Positions 23,882 through 32,536 are shown, counted from the first letter of the stretch. The stretch is DNA of 36,340 nucleotides from an uncultured Oscillospiraceae bacterium (GCA_910579725.1 CAJTUD010000030.1:1-36340); one strand, 5' to 3'. Translations and numbers: made by a program. Notes: generated by a model from the sequence alone, not told the origin.

Positions 23882-24889
23882 TTATCCGATCCCGCGCAGC
23901 AGCTCCGCCGTCTCCAGGAGACGTTCCGCCAGGGGCCGCGGGAGCGGCAGCCGCTCCACCTCGCATCCTCCGGCGGTCAGCCGGTTTCTTACGCCGAAAA
24001 ACACGTCCCCCAGCCACAGCGAGGAGTAGTGCCACTCCCCTCCCAGGCAGGCCAGCAGCGACAGCGCCCCCGAGGAGAGGGCGGGGGCGGCGTAGGGCTT
24101 GTACCCCCAGGCGCGCATCTGCAAATTAGCGCGCTTTGTCAGCTCTGTCAGTTCTTCGGACAGCCCGCTGTCATAGCGGCGGATGGAGTTGGCGATCACC
24201 AGTCCCTCCCCGTGGGGCCCGAAGGCCCGCCCTTCGGTGAGATAGGAGGCGAAGCGGGGCTCCCGCCCGGCGAAGTACATGGCCCTGGCATGCATCACTC
24301 CCAGGCCGAAGCCCCGGACCTGACCGGGCGACAGGCCCCGTCCATCCCGCTCCCCGGCCTCGTTTTTCCAGCTTTCCGTCAGCGCTGCCCGGCACAGCTG
24401 ATCCACCGGGTCGCTGACCACGCAGAACAGTCCCCGGAAGTTCCGCTCCCGGGCCATGCGGGCGTATTGGACCACCAGAGGGCGGTTCAGCTCATACTGA
24501 GCCATGCGCACATCCCCGCTCTTCACCGCTGTGTCCGGTACAAACCGGGAGGCGCAGAACAGGAACACGTCGCAGTCCAGCACCCGGTCCGCCTCCACGA
24601 TTTCCACCGGGGGGAACCGGTCCCCGCCGGGAGAGATGATCTGATTGAGCTCGAACTCCCACCGCTGGGGCACACCCTCCCGAACGTCGCAGATGCCCAG
24701 CGTGGAAATTCTGCCTCCGCCCAGAAGCCGCAGGCCCATGGCCAGGGTGCTGCCTACGTCCCCCAGGGCCAGCAGGTGAACCCGGTAACGCTCCCGGAGG
24801 GGTGGCGCTCCCGCTGGAGGACCGGCAGGGAACAAGTCCTGAAAGAATATTTCACTGCCATTATACTTATTGTATTCCATTTCTGTCAT
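23882..24889 (-). CDS. Divergent lactate/malate dehydrogenase-like Rossmann protein
   Basis: The 335-residue protein keeps the LDH/MDH plan but with unusual residues. The nucleotide loop is ALGDVGSTLA (G43-x2-G46), and an acidic residue D68 ends the second strand (GICDVRE), favouring NAD over NADP. SDPVD (159-163) stands where the family has NPVD. The block GVMHARAMYF keeps an arginine (R202) near the substrate site but lacks the usual aspartate. GPHGEG (224-229) retains the catalytic-type histidine H226. A 35-residue N-terminal extension precedes the Rossmann fold. The ATG overlaps the stop of the giant gene (ATGA), so the two are made together. A hydroxyacid dehydrogenase acting on a non-standard substrate, or a non-catalytic NAD sensor, are both possible. 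Confidence 0.7.
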   Translation of the reverse strand: MTEMEYNKYNGSEIFFQDLFPAGPPAGAPPLRERYRVHLLALGDVGSTLAMGLRLLGGGRISTLGICDVREGVPQRWEFELNQIISPGGDRFPPVEIVEADRVLDCDVFLFCASRFVPDTAVKSGDVRMAQYELNRPLVVQYARMARERNFRGLFCVVSDPVDQLCRAALTESWKNEAGERDGRGLSPGQVRGFGLGVMHARAMYFAGREPRFASYLTEGRAFGPHGEGLVIANSIRRYDSGLSEELTELTKRANLQMRAWGYKPYAAPALSSGALSLLACLGGEWHYSSLWLGDVFFGVRNRLTAGGCEVERLPLPRPLAERLLETAELLRGIG

Positions 24890-27800
24890 CCTATTACAAT
24901 TTTAAAATTGGCTTGCAGCCGCTTGAGCATTTCGATATCGTTGTCCAGATAGGTGGAGGCGGAGCGGCTCAGGTCGTAGGACATACATCCGCCCTTGTCC
25001 GGACACAGAGGCAGGATCACCGCCTCCCCCAGGCGGCTGAGGGTCAGATTCCGGGCGTAGAGCGCGCGGTACTCCGTCTCCAGGGTCAGCAGAATGTCCC
25101 TGGCGTTCTCCAGGCAGCACAGGGACAGGCGGTAGGTAGAGCCGTCGGCGCAGTCCTCGCTGAAATCCGGGGCGGCATAGGGGAAAATCCGGTTCACTGC
25201 CGGATGGAGGCCCCCGGCCATAGGCTCCGGACGGCGGACGGTGTCCCCGCCGATAAAGGGGTACAGGGTGGACTCCACAAACCGCAGCCGCAGGTTGGGC
25301 AGATAGTACACGCTGTCCACCGGGTAGCCCAGCTGTTCCATGGTGTCCCGGCCCATGCCGGTGAGGTATCCCACCAGCACCTGCCGGACCAGTGCGCCAT
25401 TTTCCGCCAGCAGCGGCGCGATGGCCCGGATGCGCTTGCCGTCATGGAGCATGTCGTCCACCAGAATCACCGGCCGGTCAAAAGCCCGGATGGTCTTCAC
25501 CTGATCGGCCAGGGAGGGGTAGTAAGGGTAGGCCTCCACCGCGTAGCGGGACAGGTCCGGCTCATAGACCTTGTCGGTGTGGAGCGTCTTGGTGACGGTG
25601 TTGGGCACCGCCACCCCCCGGAGGATTTTGCCGAAGGGTACGCAGATGCACTCCCCCAGCATCCGGGGCGACGTAGGCTGGGGGGACACGCCGTTGCAGG
25701 CGGCGATCCGCCGCAGCAGCCGCTGGTACACCACTCCCGCCGACATGGACAGCACCAGGCATCCCGGATACATCTCCGTCAAAGCCTTTTGCAGCCGCCG
25801 GTGGGCACTGGCCGCGGCGGCCAGAACCCGCAGGTTGGCGTTGAAGGGGGCCTTGATGGTGGTTTCAATATTCCGGGTGAGAACAATGGGGCGGCGCATG
25901 TCCACGGTGAGCACCTCCTGCCCGTGATCTGTCAGAGGGGCGGCGACGAAGCCCTGAAGGGACAGAATTTCCCGGACGTAAGCCACCGTGGCCTCCAGAG
26001 GGCAGTAAAGAGCGAAGGTGTACTCCTGCCGCAGTGCCAGGGTGAGGACCTCGGTAAGCAGCAGCTGGCACAGATCCAGCTGGGCGGGGCCCTTGGGGAC
26101 ATAAATGCCGCTGATGACCAGCACCCGTCCGCCGGTTTCCCGGCGGATGAAGGCGCTCAGCTGGGCGTTGCCCAGCCGGGAAAACAGCTGGCGGGATTCC
26201 AGACACCGGAAGCTGGCAAAGCCAAGGGCTGCCTCTCCCCGGCGGAGGACGCACAGGCAGTCTCCCGCCCTGCGCAGAGCGCCGCACAGCTCCCCGAGGT
26301 CCGGGTGGGCGGAGAGCACCGAGGCGCGGAGGGAGGCTTCCAGCTCCTCCGTCAGCTCAGCCGCCTGCTGGAACTGGAGCTCGTCCAGCCGGAGCACCGG
26401 CTTGTCCAGAGGCTCCCGGAGATAGAGGCCGTGGAGATAGATGAACTCCTGAGCCACCGGGTCGATGAGGTTGGAGATGTCCCGGCCCTGATCCACGGCC
26501 TCCCGGATACGGGTGGAGCTGATCTCCTCCAGATGGGTGGGCAGTGTGAGCTCCACCACCCGGCCGGTGATGGCGCTGTAGTCGTGAGGGTCCGTCCGGC
26601 CGCTCTGCCCCCGGCGGAAAATGATGTGGTCAAAGGTATGGATGGAGTGCTCCGCCGGAGACTGCCGGTAGCAGGAGGCGCCTGCCACCACATCGCTGCC
26701 CGCTACGATGGCGATGTCCCGTTCGGGGAAGGCGGAGCGGAGGGCTGCCAGATTTTCCGGGTGGGCGATATTCACCGGGAAGTCCTCCGGGAAGATCTGA
26801 ACATGAAATTCGTCCGCTGTGGAGATGGAGGCCAGACGGCGGCGGATGCGGTGGGGCTGGGTCTTCTTGGACCAGGAGAACTCGTCGATGGCCAGCAGCA
26901 CCTCGTACCCCAGATCCCGGATGGCCCGGACGATGCCCTTGTGAGAGAGGGTGAAGGGATCGAAGGTGCCGGGGAAGAAGGCTACAGGCCGGGGGGGCTC
27001 GAAATGGAAGCCGTCGTGAAGAATGTCCTGCTCGGTGAGGAAGCGGTACAGCCGTCCCAGCATGGCGGCGCGGTAGTAGAAGGTCAGCTCGTCCCCCTGA
27101 TCCTCCCGCAGCAGGACCAGAAGCTTCTTCATGGTCAGCAGGAAGGCCCGGCGCTTCTCATGGCGGCCCAGGATTTCGGAGCCGAACACGCGCCGTCCCA
27201 GAATGAACAGCGCCTCCTGCCGCACCTGGCTGCGGAAACCCGCCAGAGCTTTGAGCAGCATCCCCAGCAGCCGTTCCCGGCGGCGGCGGTAGATTTCGTC
27301 GGATTCCGGGAAGCGGACCCGGTAGGTGTCGTACTCCTCGTAGATCACCCCCACGGCGTCCAGGGCGGCGGCGGCGACCCTGGCATTGGAGGAGCACAAA
27401 GAGGACTCCAGCTCGCTGAGAATCTCCTCCAGCTGCACCGGCGGCAGCCACAGGCAGAACCGGCCCAGGTAGCCGGGGATGTATTTGGCAAACTCCTGCT
27501 GGCCGATTTCCAGGCCCCGGCACAGCTCCACGGCCACCTCGTTGCGTTCCTCCGCCGAGAGCAGGGGGGCGGTGGACAGCAGGGCGGAGCCAGCCGCGTG
27601 GCGGACCGTCACCCGGTCGCTGACTTTCACCAGATTGGTCAGGTGGGTGGCAATGTGCAGCAGGCCGCCGCCGCCGCTCCGGGCCAGTTGGGTCAGCAGG
27701 CGGATGTTCACCTCCTTGATGATCCAGGGTGTGGCGGTCTTCAGGTTGTCCAGAAAGATCTCCGACACTGCCTCCCGAGGCAGGTCCAGAGGTTCGGTCC

Positions 27801-29694
27801 GGCGGGTGATGTCCCCCATCACCCGCTCCCGCAGCAGCGCCAGAGACCGGCAATCCCGGCAATTGATCTCCCGCAGGGCGCCCAGAATCACGTCCTGGGC
27901 GGTGATGGCGGGACGGAGATAGTCCAGAAGCAGCACCGCTGCCGTACGCACAGTCAGATCCCTCCGCCCGGACAGAGCCTGGGCGAAGGAGAGCAGGTCA
28001 TAGCGCTGGCAGTCCGCCAGCACCTCCACCGGCAGGGCGGTGGCCGTTTCCAGCAGTTGGAAGGCCGTCTCGTCCTCCAGTCGCTCCGGACGGCGATAAT
28101 AGCGGAGAAATTCCTGAAGGAACAGGTCCCGGCGGTCCGGGGCGCACTTGTCCAACAGGGAGTTGACCACCATTTTCAGCGTAAAGCTGATCCACCGGCG
28201 GTGCTGGGCCATCAGCTTCCGGTCCGGACGGATGAGCTTGGCCAGATACAGCCGCCACTGGTCCAGATCGGCGGTCTCCCGGGCGTCGGGAACATGTCCG
28301 GCGGGGACCTCCTTGGCGTAGCCGGCGTGAAACCGGGCGATGATCTCTCCCATGAGAGCCGCAGCCTGCCGGCGGATGTCTCCCTCCCGGTGCATCAGAA
28401 GCTCATACAGGAAGGTCAGTGTCTGGACCTTCTGAGGGCGGCTGAGATAGACGGAGTAGGATTCAAACACGCCCAGACAGGCCCGCAGCCGCCGCCAGTC
28501 AGTTTCTCCCCGGGCCTGCTCCAGCAGGCCGGCGAAGGTCCGCTGGCCGGTGAGGCGGCCCATAAGGGCCAGATTGTGCTCCACGCCCAGCATCCGCAGC
28601 GCCTCCACCGCCTGAAGCGGGTCCATGAGGGCCGCGTCCGGCTGGGGAAGAGTGGGCCGGGGCTTTCCGGAGAGGGCGGTGTCCACGCCCAGACGCTCCA
28701 TGCAGCGCTCAAAGTCCCGGAGCTTGGCGTAAACAAAGGTGTAGCGGGTGCGCTTTTCGTTGGTGACGTCGTCCAGCTTGCCCAGGATCACATCGAAAGC
28801 CTCCGTCAGGGTGGAAATCTTCGTAATCTCCCGGCCGCCGGGACCCTGCTCCTGTTTCACTCGGAAGTCGGCGTAAATCAGTGCCAGACTTTCCGCTGAC
28901 AGATAATCCAGCTCCAGGTCCCAGACGGAATGGTTGGCGGCCACGTAGCCTACGTCCTCCATGTGGCGGCGGAGGAACCAGAGACCGGTGTAGTAGTAGT
29001 GCAGGTACGGCACCCGCTCCCCGGGGCGGCAGCCAAACTTGCCGATATCGTGCCCTGCGGCGCTGGCGGATACCAGCGCCAGGTCGATGGGCACTCCCGC
29101 TCTTTTCAAGTCCCGGGCCACGCTGAGGGCCACGTGGTGAACCCCGGCGATGTGCTCCAGAGTCCGCCAGGGAGTGGCCTCCAATCCCAGGCGCATCATC
29201 TCATAGACGTACTCCCGCCGGTAGGCCCGGAGAAACAGCCGGTAGCTGTCCTGGTGGGCGCTGCCTTCCAGCTCATCTTCCTCCAGCAGGGCCAGATCCC
29301 ACATGGGGTCCGGCGGCAGCTCGGCCCGCTCGGCGTCAAAGAGAACCTGCAGAAGGGAGAGGAAAAACAGGGCTCCTGCGCCGTGGGGCTCCTGCCAGTC
29401 CTGGGCGTCCGGTTCCTGAAACATGGCTCTGCGGGCATAGTCGTAGGCAAAGGAAATCCAACCCTCCTCCGGCTCCGGCGACAGCCGCTCCAGCTCCTCC
29501 CGGCACAGGGAGAGCACATCGGAGCAGGCAATGCGCGCACCGCCGAAAAGGGGGACGAAGCGCTGGAGATAATTCTGCTCCTCCAGCATCTGGCGGAGCA
29601 TGGCGCGATGGGGGGCGAGGCAGCGGGCGGCGGGCTGGGTGGTGACGCGGCGCAGCAGCGTCCCCGTCATCTGGCGGAGTCGTTTTTTGTTCAT
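24886..29694 (-). CDS. 1602-residue fusion: HD domain, helical repeats, NadD/PPAT-like nucleotidyltransferase, GNAT-like and PRTase-like parts
   Basis: Residues 181-276 form an HD phosphohydrolase domain (H187 region, HD at 215-216 in AAGHDIGKFG, D276). Residues about 355-895 are helix-rich and resemble HEAT/ARM repeats, with no transmembrane segment. Residues about 900-1070 form a nucleotidyltransferase of the NadD/phosphopantetheine type: FFPGTFDPFTLSHKGIV (T/H-x-x-H signature with the second histidine kept) and ISSTRIREAV at 1057-1066. About 1110-1262 looks GNAT-like (AALGFASFRCL, VLVISGIYVPKG). About 1265-1500 looks like a phosphoribosyltransferase with a PRPP-type loop VILVDDMLHDGKR (1408-1421). 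A tail follows. The combination suggests handling of nucleotides, possibly NAD-related, but the reaction is unknown. AGGAAGGAGG lies eight bases before the ATG. It is translationally coupled to the dehydrogenase-like gene. Confidence 0.75.
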   Translation of the reverse strand: MNKKRLRQMTGTLLRRVTTQPAARCLAPHRAMLRQMLEEQNYLQRFVPLFGGARIACSDVLSLCREELERLSPEPEEGWISFAYDYARRAMFQEPDAQDWQEPHGAGALFFLSLLQVLFDAERAELPPDPMWDLALLEEDELEGSAHQDSYRLFLRAYRREYVYEMMRLGLEATPWRTLEHIAGVHHVALSVARDLKRAGVPIDLALVSASAAGHDIGKFGCRPGERVPYLHYYYTGLWFLRRHMEDVGYVAANHSVWDLELDYLSAESLALIYADFRVKQEQGPGGREITKISTLTEAFDVILGKLDDVTNEKRTRYTFVYAKLRDFERCMERLGVDTALSGKPRPTLPQPDAALMDPLQAVEALRMLGVEHNLALMGRLTGQRTFAGLLEQARGETDWRRLRACLGVFESYSVYLSRPQKVQTLTFLYELLMHREGDIRRQAAALMGEIIARFHAGYAKEVPAGHVPDARETADLDQWRLYLAKLIRPDRKLMAQHRRWISFTLKMVVNSLLDKCAPDRRDLFLQEFLRYYRRPERLEDETAFQLLETATALPVEVLADCQRYDLLSFAQALSGRRDLTVRTAAVLLLDYLRPAITAQDVILGALREINCRDCRSLALLRERVMGDITRRTEPLDLPREAVSEIFLDNLKTATPWIIKEVNIRLLTQLARSGGGGLLHIATHLTNLVKVSDRVTVRHAAGSALLSTAPLLSAEERNEVAVELCRGLEIGQQEFAKYIPGYLGRFCLWLPPVQLEEILSELESSLCSSNARVAAAALDAVGVIYEEYDTYRVRFPESDEIYRRRRERLLGMLLKALAGFRSQVRQEALFILGRRVFGSEILGRHEKRRAFLLTMKKLLVLLREDQGDELTFYYRAAMLGRLYRFLTEQDILHDGFHFEPPRPVAFFPGTFDPFTLSHKGIVRAIRDLGYEVLLAIDEFSWSKKTQPHRIRRRLASISTADEFHVQIFPEDFPVNIAHPENLAALRSAFPERDIAIVAGSDVVAGASCYRQSPAEHSIHTFDHIIFRRGQSGRTDPHDYSAITGRVVELTLPTHLEEISSTRIREAVDQGRDISNLIDPVAQEFIYLHGLYLREPLDKPVLRLDELQFQQAAELTEELEASLRASVLSAHPDLGELCGALRRAGDCLCVLRRGEAALGFASFRCLESRQLFSRLGNAQLSAFIRRETGGRVLVISGIYVPKGPAQLDLCQLLLTEVLTLALRQEYTFALYCPLEATVAYVREILSLQGFVAAPLTDHGQEVLTVDMRRPIVLTRNIETTIKAPFNANLRVLAAAASAHRRLQKALTEMYPGCLVLSMSAGVVYQRLLRRIAACNGVSPQPTSPRMLGECICVPFGKILRGVAVPNTVTKTLHTDKVYEPDLSRYAVEAYPYYPSLADQVKTIRAFDRPVILVDDMLHDGKRIRAIAPLLAENGALVRQVLVGYLTGMGRDTMEQLGYPVDSVYYLPNLRLRFVESTLYPFIGGDTVRRPEPMAGGLHPAVNRIFPYAAPDFSEDCADGSTYRLSLCCLENARDILLTLETEYRALYARNLTLSRLGEAVILPLCPDKGGCMSYDLSRSASTYLDNDIEMLKRLQANFKIVIG

Positions 29695-29723
29695 GGAGGG
29701 AACCTCCTTCCTGATTTGGTTCT

Positions 29724-29752
29724 ATTATGCACCAAGAGACAGGAATACGCAA
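29724..29752 (-). promoter_or_regulatory. Promoter of the giant gene
   Basis: Minus-strand TTGCGT (29747-29752) and CATAAT (29724-29729) are 17 bases apart, about 30 bases before the ATG. Confidence 0.55.
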
Positions 29753-29829
29753 GGAATTTCTCCCGCTCCGCCTCTTCGCCTGAGCCGCGGCGCTAAAGAA
29801 ATATTAAGAAATCCCGCCAGATATTTCCC

Positions 29830-29859
29830 TTGCATTTGTTCTCCCGGCAGACGTATAAT
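29830..29859 (+). promoter_or_regulatory. Promoter of the HD-domain gene
   Basis: A perfect TATAAT (29854-29859) has a weak -35 TTGCAT (29830-29835) 18 bases upstream. It is divergent from the promoter of the giant gene. Confidence 0.6.
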
Positions 29860-29893
29860 AAGAACATATCAGATCGTAATGGAGGGGTTTCCT

Positions 29894-30427
29894 TTGGCTC
29901 AGAGCTTTCAGGAAATAACGGAAGATATTGTCAGCCACCCGCTGTTTTTGCAGCTGCGGGACTGCCCCCACCACGGCGGAGAAAATTCGCTGTATATCCA
30001 CTCTGTGGACACCGCCAAGTGCGCCTACCGGCTGGCCCGCCGCTTCGGGCTGAAGGAGGAGCGGGTCCGGGCGCTGACCCGGGCCGCCCTGCTGCATGAT
30101 TTCTTCGGCTACGATTGGCAGAGCGAGCGCCATAAGCGGTATATGCACCGCTACTCCGGCTGGCAGCGGGTGCGCCGTATGCACGCCTTCATCCACGGCT
30201 CTCACGCCGCCCGGCGGGCGGGGCGGCTGTTTGACCTGGATCAGCGGCAGCGGGACGCCATTGCCAGCCATATGTTCCCCCTGGCCTCCTGGCCGAAGAG
30301 CTCCGAGGCATGGCTTCTGACGCTGGCGGATAAAATGGTGGCCTCCCGTGAGGTGGGGGAAACGGTGGGGTGGCATGTGAAGGGCTGGTGCCGGAAGCTG
30401 ACTCCCGCCCGGAGCCGCCGGCCGTGA
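29894..30427 (+). CDS. HD-domain phosphohydrolase
   Basis: A protein of about 177 residues with the HD signature: H in SLYIHSVDTAKCAYRLARRFG, the HD pair in TRAALLHDFFGYDW, a further histidine-rich part ASHMFPLASWP and an aspartate in TLADKMVASRE. HD enzymes remove phosphate groups from nucleotides or other phospho-compounds. The start is uncertain: a TTG at 29894 has GGAGGGG six bases upstream, while an ATG at 29879 in frame overlaps that ribosome site. It is divergent from the giant HD-nucleotidyltransferase gene, which suggests a related role. The classic nadD-yqeK pairing of a nucleotidyltransferase with an HD enzyme is a parallel, not proof. Confidence 0.85.
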   Translation: MAQSFQEITEDIVSHPLFLQLRDCPHHGGENSLYIHSVDTAKCAYRLARRFGLKEERVRALTRAALLHDFFGYDWQSERHKRYMHRYSGWQRVRRMHAFIHGSHAARRAGRLFDLDQRQRDAIASHMFPLASWPKSSEAWLLTLADKMVASREVGETVGWHVKGWCRKLTPARSRRP

Positions 30428-30432
30428 CGCTG

Positions 30433-30465
30433 AAAAATCCCCCTGTGCGGCACAGGGGGATTTTT
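30433..30465. terminator. Bidirectional terminator
   Basis: A perfect 15-bp stem AAAAATCCCCCTGTG / CACAGGGGGATTTTT with loop CGG gives A/T tracts on both sides. It serves the convergent HD and RNHCP genes. Confidence 0.92.
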
Positions 30466-30466
30466 C

Positions 30467-30880
30467 TTATCCGCCGTTTATCTGGTTTGTCATCTCTTCG
30501 ATCCGCTCCAGGGGGAACGGTGGGAGAGCCACGGGCTTCATGGCGATGGACATCAGCTTCATGGGGTTGTCGTCTGCCGCGACCCGGTTGGACGACAGTA
30601 CGCCGCACCGGCGGCAGCGGTGGATCACTGCCCACTCGCCGTTTTTCCGGACCCAGACGGCGATGGGCTCCATAATTCCGCCGCAGTCCGAGGCCCGGTC
30701 GCCGGGCTCCACGTCCAGGTGGAGGCTGTGCAGGCAGTTGGGGCAGTGGTTGCGGTGTTCGCTTCCAGCTCCCGCGGAAACCACCAGCCTCCCGCAGACC
30801 TTGCAGGTGAAGCTGTCGCGGCAGGGATGGGTCTTGTAGTAACCCTTTTCAAAGGTTTTTCGCTTGTTTTCTCTGGTCAA
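30467..30880 (-). CDS. RNHCP-domain zinc-ribbon protein
   Basis: The protein of about 137 residues contains the signature RNHCPNCLHSLHLD and four C-x2-C pairs or single cysteines (FTCKVCGRLV, CPNC, DCGG, HRCRRCG). These match the RNHCP domain (PF12647), a small presumed zinc-binding family of unknown role in Firmicutes and actinobacteria. The start is a TTG at 30880 with AGGAGG nine bases upstream, giving TRENKRKTFEKGYYKTHPCRDSF. Longer in-frame starts lack a ribosome site. A hairpin and a ten-codon leader frame lie upstream. Confidence 0.85.
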   Translation of the reverse strand: MTRENKRKTFEKGYYKTHPCRDSFTCKVCGRLVVSAGAGSEHRNHCPNCLHSLHLDVEPGDRASDCGGIMEPIAVWVRKNGEWAVIHRCRRCGVLSSNRVAADDNPMKLMSIAMKPVALPPFPLERIEEMTNQINGG

Positions 30881-30920
30881 ATGGATTTTCCTCCTGAAAG
30901 TTGTCAATAAACATCTTTTT

Positions 30921-30959
30921 GGGAGGCTTGGCAATGTTTTGTTGATACGCAAACCTCCC
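30921..30959 (-). promoter_or_regulatory. Hairpin upstream of the RNHCP gene, possible attenuator
   Basis: On the minus strand GGGAGGTTTG (30959-30950) can pair with CAAGCCTCCC (30930-30921) with one mismatch. The CCTCCC arm could instead pair with the AGGAGG ribosome site of the RNHCP gene about 30 bases further on. The two pairings exclude each other. Confidence 0.4.
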
Positions 30960-30961
30960 GG

Positions 30962-30994
30962 TCAGCGTACAATCACCGAGCGATAATTTTTCAT
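30962..30994 (-). CDS. Ten-residue leader peptide candidate
   Basis: ATG at 30994 with AAGGAG six bases upstream encodes MKNYRSVIVR and then TGA, ending two bases before the first arm of the hairpin at 30921-30959. The good ribosome site on so short a frame and its position suggest a regulatory leader, but a chance frame cannot be excluded. Confidence 0.35.
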   Translation of the reverse strand: MKNYRSVIVR

Positions 30995-31122
30995 AAACTT
31001 CTCCTTGTCTTTCGCGTATTGGGGCTTCAAAACCAATATTTTTATCGGCCGGAAGCGAAAGAGACTTAATAGGGACGCGTTTTTTACGCCGCGCCGGCAG
31101 GCTCCCGTATGGGTTTCCCGCA

Positions 31123-31151
31123 TTGACGCGGAGTGGGTTTTATAGTATAAT
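31123..31151 (+). promoter_or_regulatory. Promoter of the NfeD/GNAT gene group
   Basis: TTGACG (31123-31128) and TATAAT (31146-31151) are 17 bases apart, 34 bases before the ATG at 31186. Confidence 0.85.
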
Positions 31152-31185
31152 AAAGACATAAAATGAAAGACAGGAGGGCTTCACG

Positions 31186-31638
31186 ATGGAAAATGTTATG
31201 GTTTGGATCTGGTTGGGCGTGATGGCGCTGGCGGTGTTTTTGGAGATGTCCACCATGGCGCTGGTGTCGGTGTGGTGCGCTGTGGGCGCACTGATATGCG
31301 TGTTCGCAGCCTATTTTGGTGCGGGAATACAGGCGCAGCTGCTGGTGTTTGTCGGGGTGTCCATCCTGACGGCCGCCATAGTCCGTCCGCTGGCGAAAAA
31401 GTACGCCGATCCCCACAAGGTGGCGACCAACGCCGACCGTCTGCTGGAAATGGAGGGCCGCGTCACTGAGACGGTCAACAACGCCCACTCCACTGGCGCG
31501 GTGTACATCGACGGCAAAACCTGGACCGCCCGCAGCGCGGACGGGGAGGTCATAGCCAAGGGCGAGAGCGTGCAGGTCGAGCGGATGGAGGGCGTGAAGC
31601 TCATCGTCCGGGCAAAGGCGGCGGTTTCCGCCGTATAG
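31186..31638 (+). CDS. NfeD-family membrane protein (short form)
   Basis: The 150-residue protein has three membrane helices (about 5-22, 25-44, 49-68) and a C-terminal OB-fold (EGRVTETVNNAHSTGAVYIDGKTWTARSADGEVIAKG...VERMEGVKLIV). This is the short NfeD type without the ClpP-like protease part. NfeD proteins usually work with SPFH/flotillin proteins in membrane microdomains, but no SPFH gene follows here. AGGAGG precedes the ATG. Probably the first gene of an operon with the two acetyltransferases. Confidence 0.88.
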   Translation: MENVMVWIWLGVMALAVFLEMSTMALVSVWCAVGALICVFAAYFGAGIQAQLLVFVGVSILTAAIVRPLAKKYADPHKVATNADRLLEMEGRVTETVNNAHSTGAVYIDGKTWTARSADGEVIAKGESVQVERMEGVKLIVRAKAAVSAV

Positions 31639-31661
31639 GAGATGTAAAGAGGAGAAACGGC

Positions 31662-32519
31662 GTGCTGACACCCTTACAAGAAAGAGATTTTGACAAATAC
31701 ATTGATTTTGCCTACGAACTGGCCCTGGACCCCGCCCGGACCTGCTACCCTGTTTACTACGACGGCGTAAAGACCCGGGCGCTCTTTGACGCCGACGCCC
31801 GGAAGGGGATATCCCTTCCGGAGGACCAGATTCTTCTCTACGAGGAGGACGGCGTGGCAGAGGGATGGCTCCATTACTACTATCTGCCGGAGGACCGGTA
31901 CATCGCCCACCGTTCCTGTGGTGTCCGGCGGAATACCGCCCGGGCCTTGCAGGAGCTCTCCGAGCATCTGGCGGAGCGGTATCCCGGATGCGAATGGGCT
32001 GTGGGCTTCCCTTCTGAGAACCAGGAGGCGCTGGACTGGGTGAAGGGCGCGGGATTTGAGCTGCTGGAGGACTCCCAGTACTATACGTTCCATTTCGACC
32101 GGTTTGTCCCCGGTCCCGAGGATCCGTCCGTGGAGCGGATCACGGAAGAAAATTTTGAGAAATTCCAGCGGGTCCACCGTTCTATCGAGGGGGAGATGTA
32201 CTGGAATTGCCAGCGCCTCCGGGAAGACCTCCCCAACTGGGACCTGTTCGTGGCGGAGGAGGACGGCATAGCCGGGGAGGTCATGGCCCTGGACGCGGGG
32301 GACGGCTTTTACAGTATTTTCGGCGTGGTCTGCGAGGACAGGCAATTCCATGAGAGCCTGTACCGGCGGCTGCTGGTCCGGGCTCTGAGCGAGGGGAAGC
32401 GGAAGGGCGCGCGGTATCTGACCTTCTTCGAGGATACGGCGGAGGAGGCCAACCGGATCATGCGGTCGCTGGGCTTCCGCCATGTAGGCAGATACCTTGG
32501 ATATCATAAGGTAATATAA
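31662..32519 (+). CDS. GNAT-type acetyltransferase, first of a tandem pair
   Basis: The 285-residue protein starts at a GTG (31662) with GAGGAG seven bases upstream. It appears to contain two GNAT-like halves. The first has ILLYEEDGVAEGWLHYYYL and the ending WVKGAGFELLEDSQYYTF. The second has LFVAEEDGIAGEVMAL, YRRLLVRALSEGKRKGARYLTFF and RSLGFRHVGRYLGYHKV. Such enzymes transfer acetyl from acetyl-CoA to an amine; the acceptor is unknown. It aligns without gaps to the next gene. Confidence 0.8.
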   Translation: MLTPLQERDFDKYIDFAYELALDPARTCYPVYYDGVKTRALFDADARKGISLPEDQILLYEEDGVAEGWLHYYYLPEDRYIAHRSCGVRRNTARALQELSEHLAERYPGCEWAVGFPSENQEALDWVKGAGFELLEDSQYYTFHFDRFVPGPEDPSVERITEENFEKFQRVHRSIEGEMYWNCQRLREDLPNWDLFVAEEDGIAGEVMALDAGDGFYSIFGVVCEDRQFHESLYRRLLVRALSEGKRKGARYLTFFEDTAEEANRIMRSLGFRHVGRYLGYHKVI

Positions 32520-32536
32520 AAGGAGAAAAATACAAA

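Noticed and set aside
20798..28899. Two overlapping open frames of about 1370 codons on the plus strand
   Set aside because: They lie opposite pckG, the dehydrogenase-like gene and the giant gene. The products are Gly/His/Gln/Val-rich with no domain, and no ribosome sites were seen.
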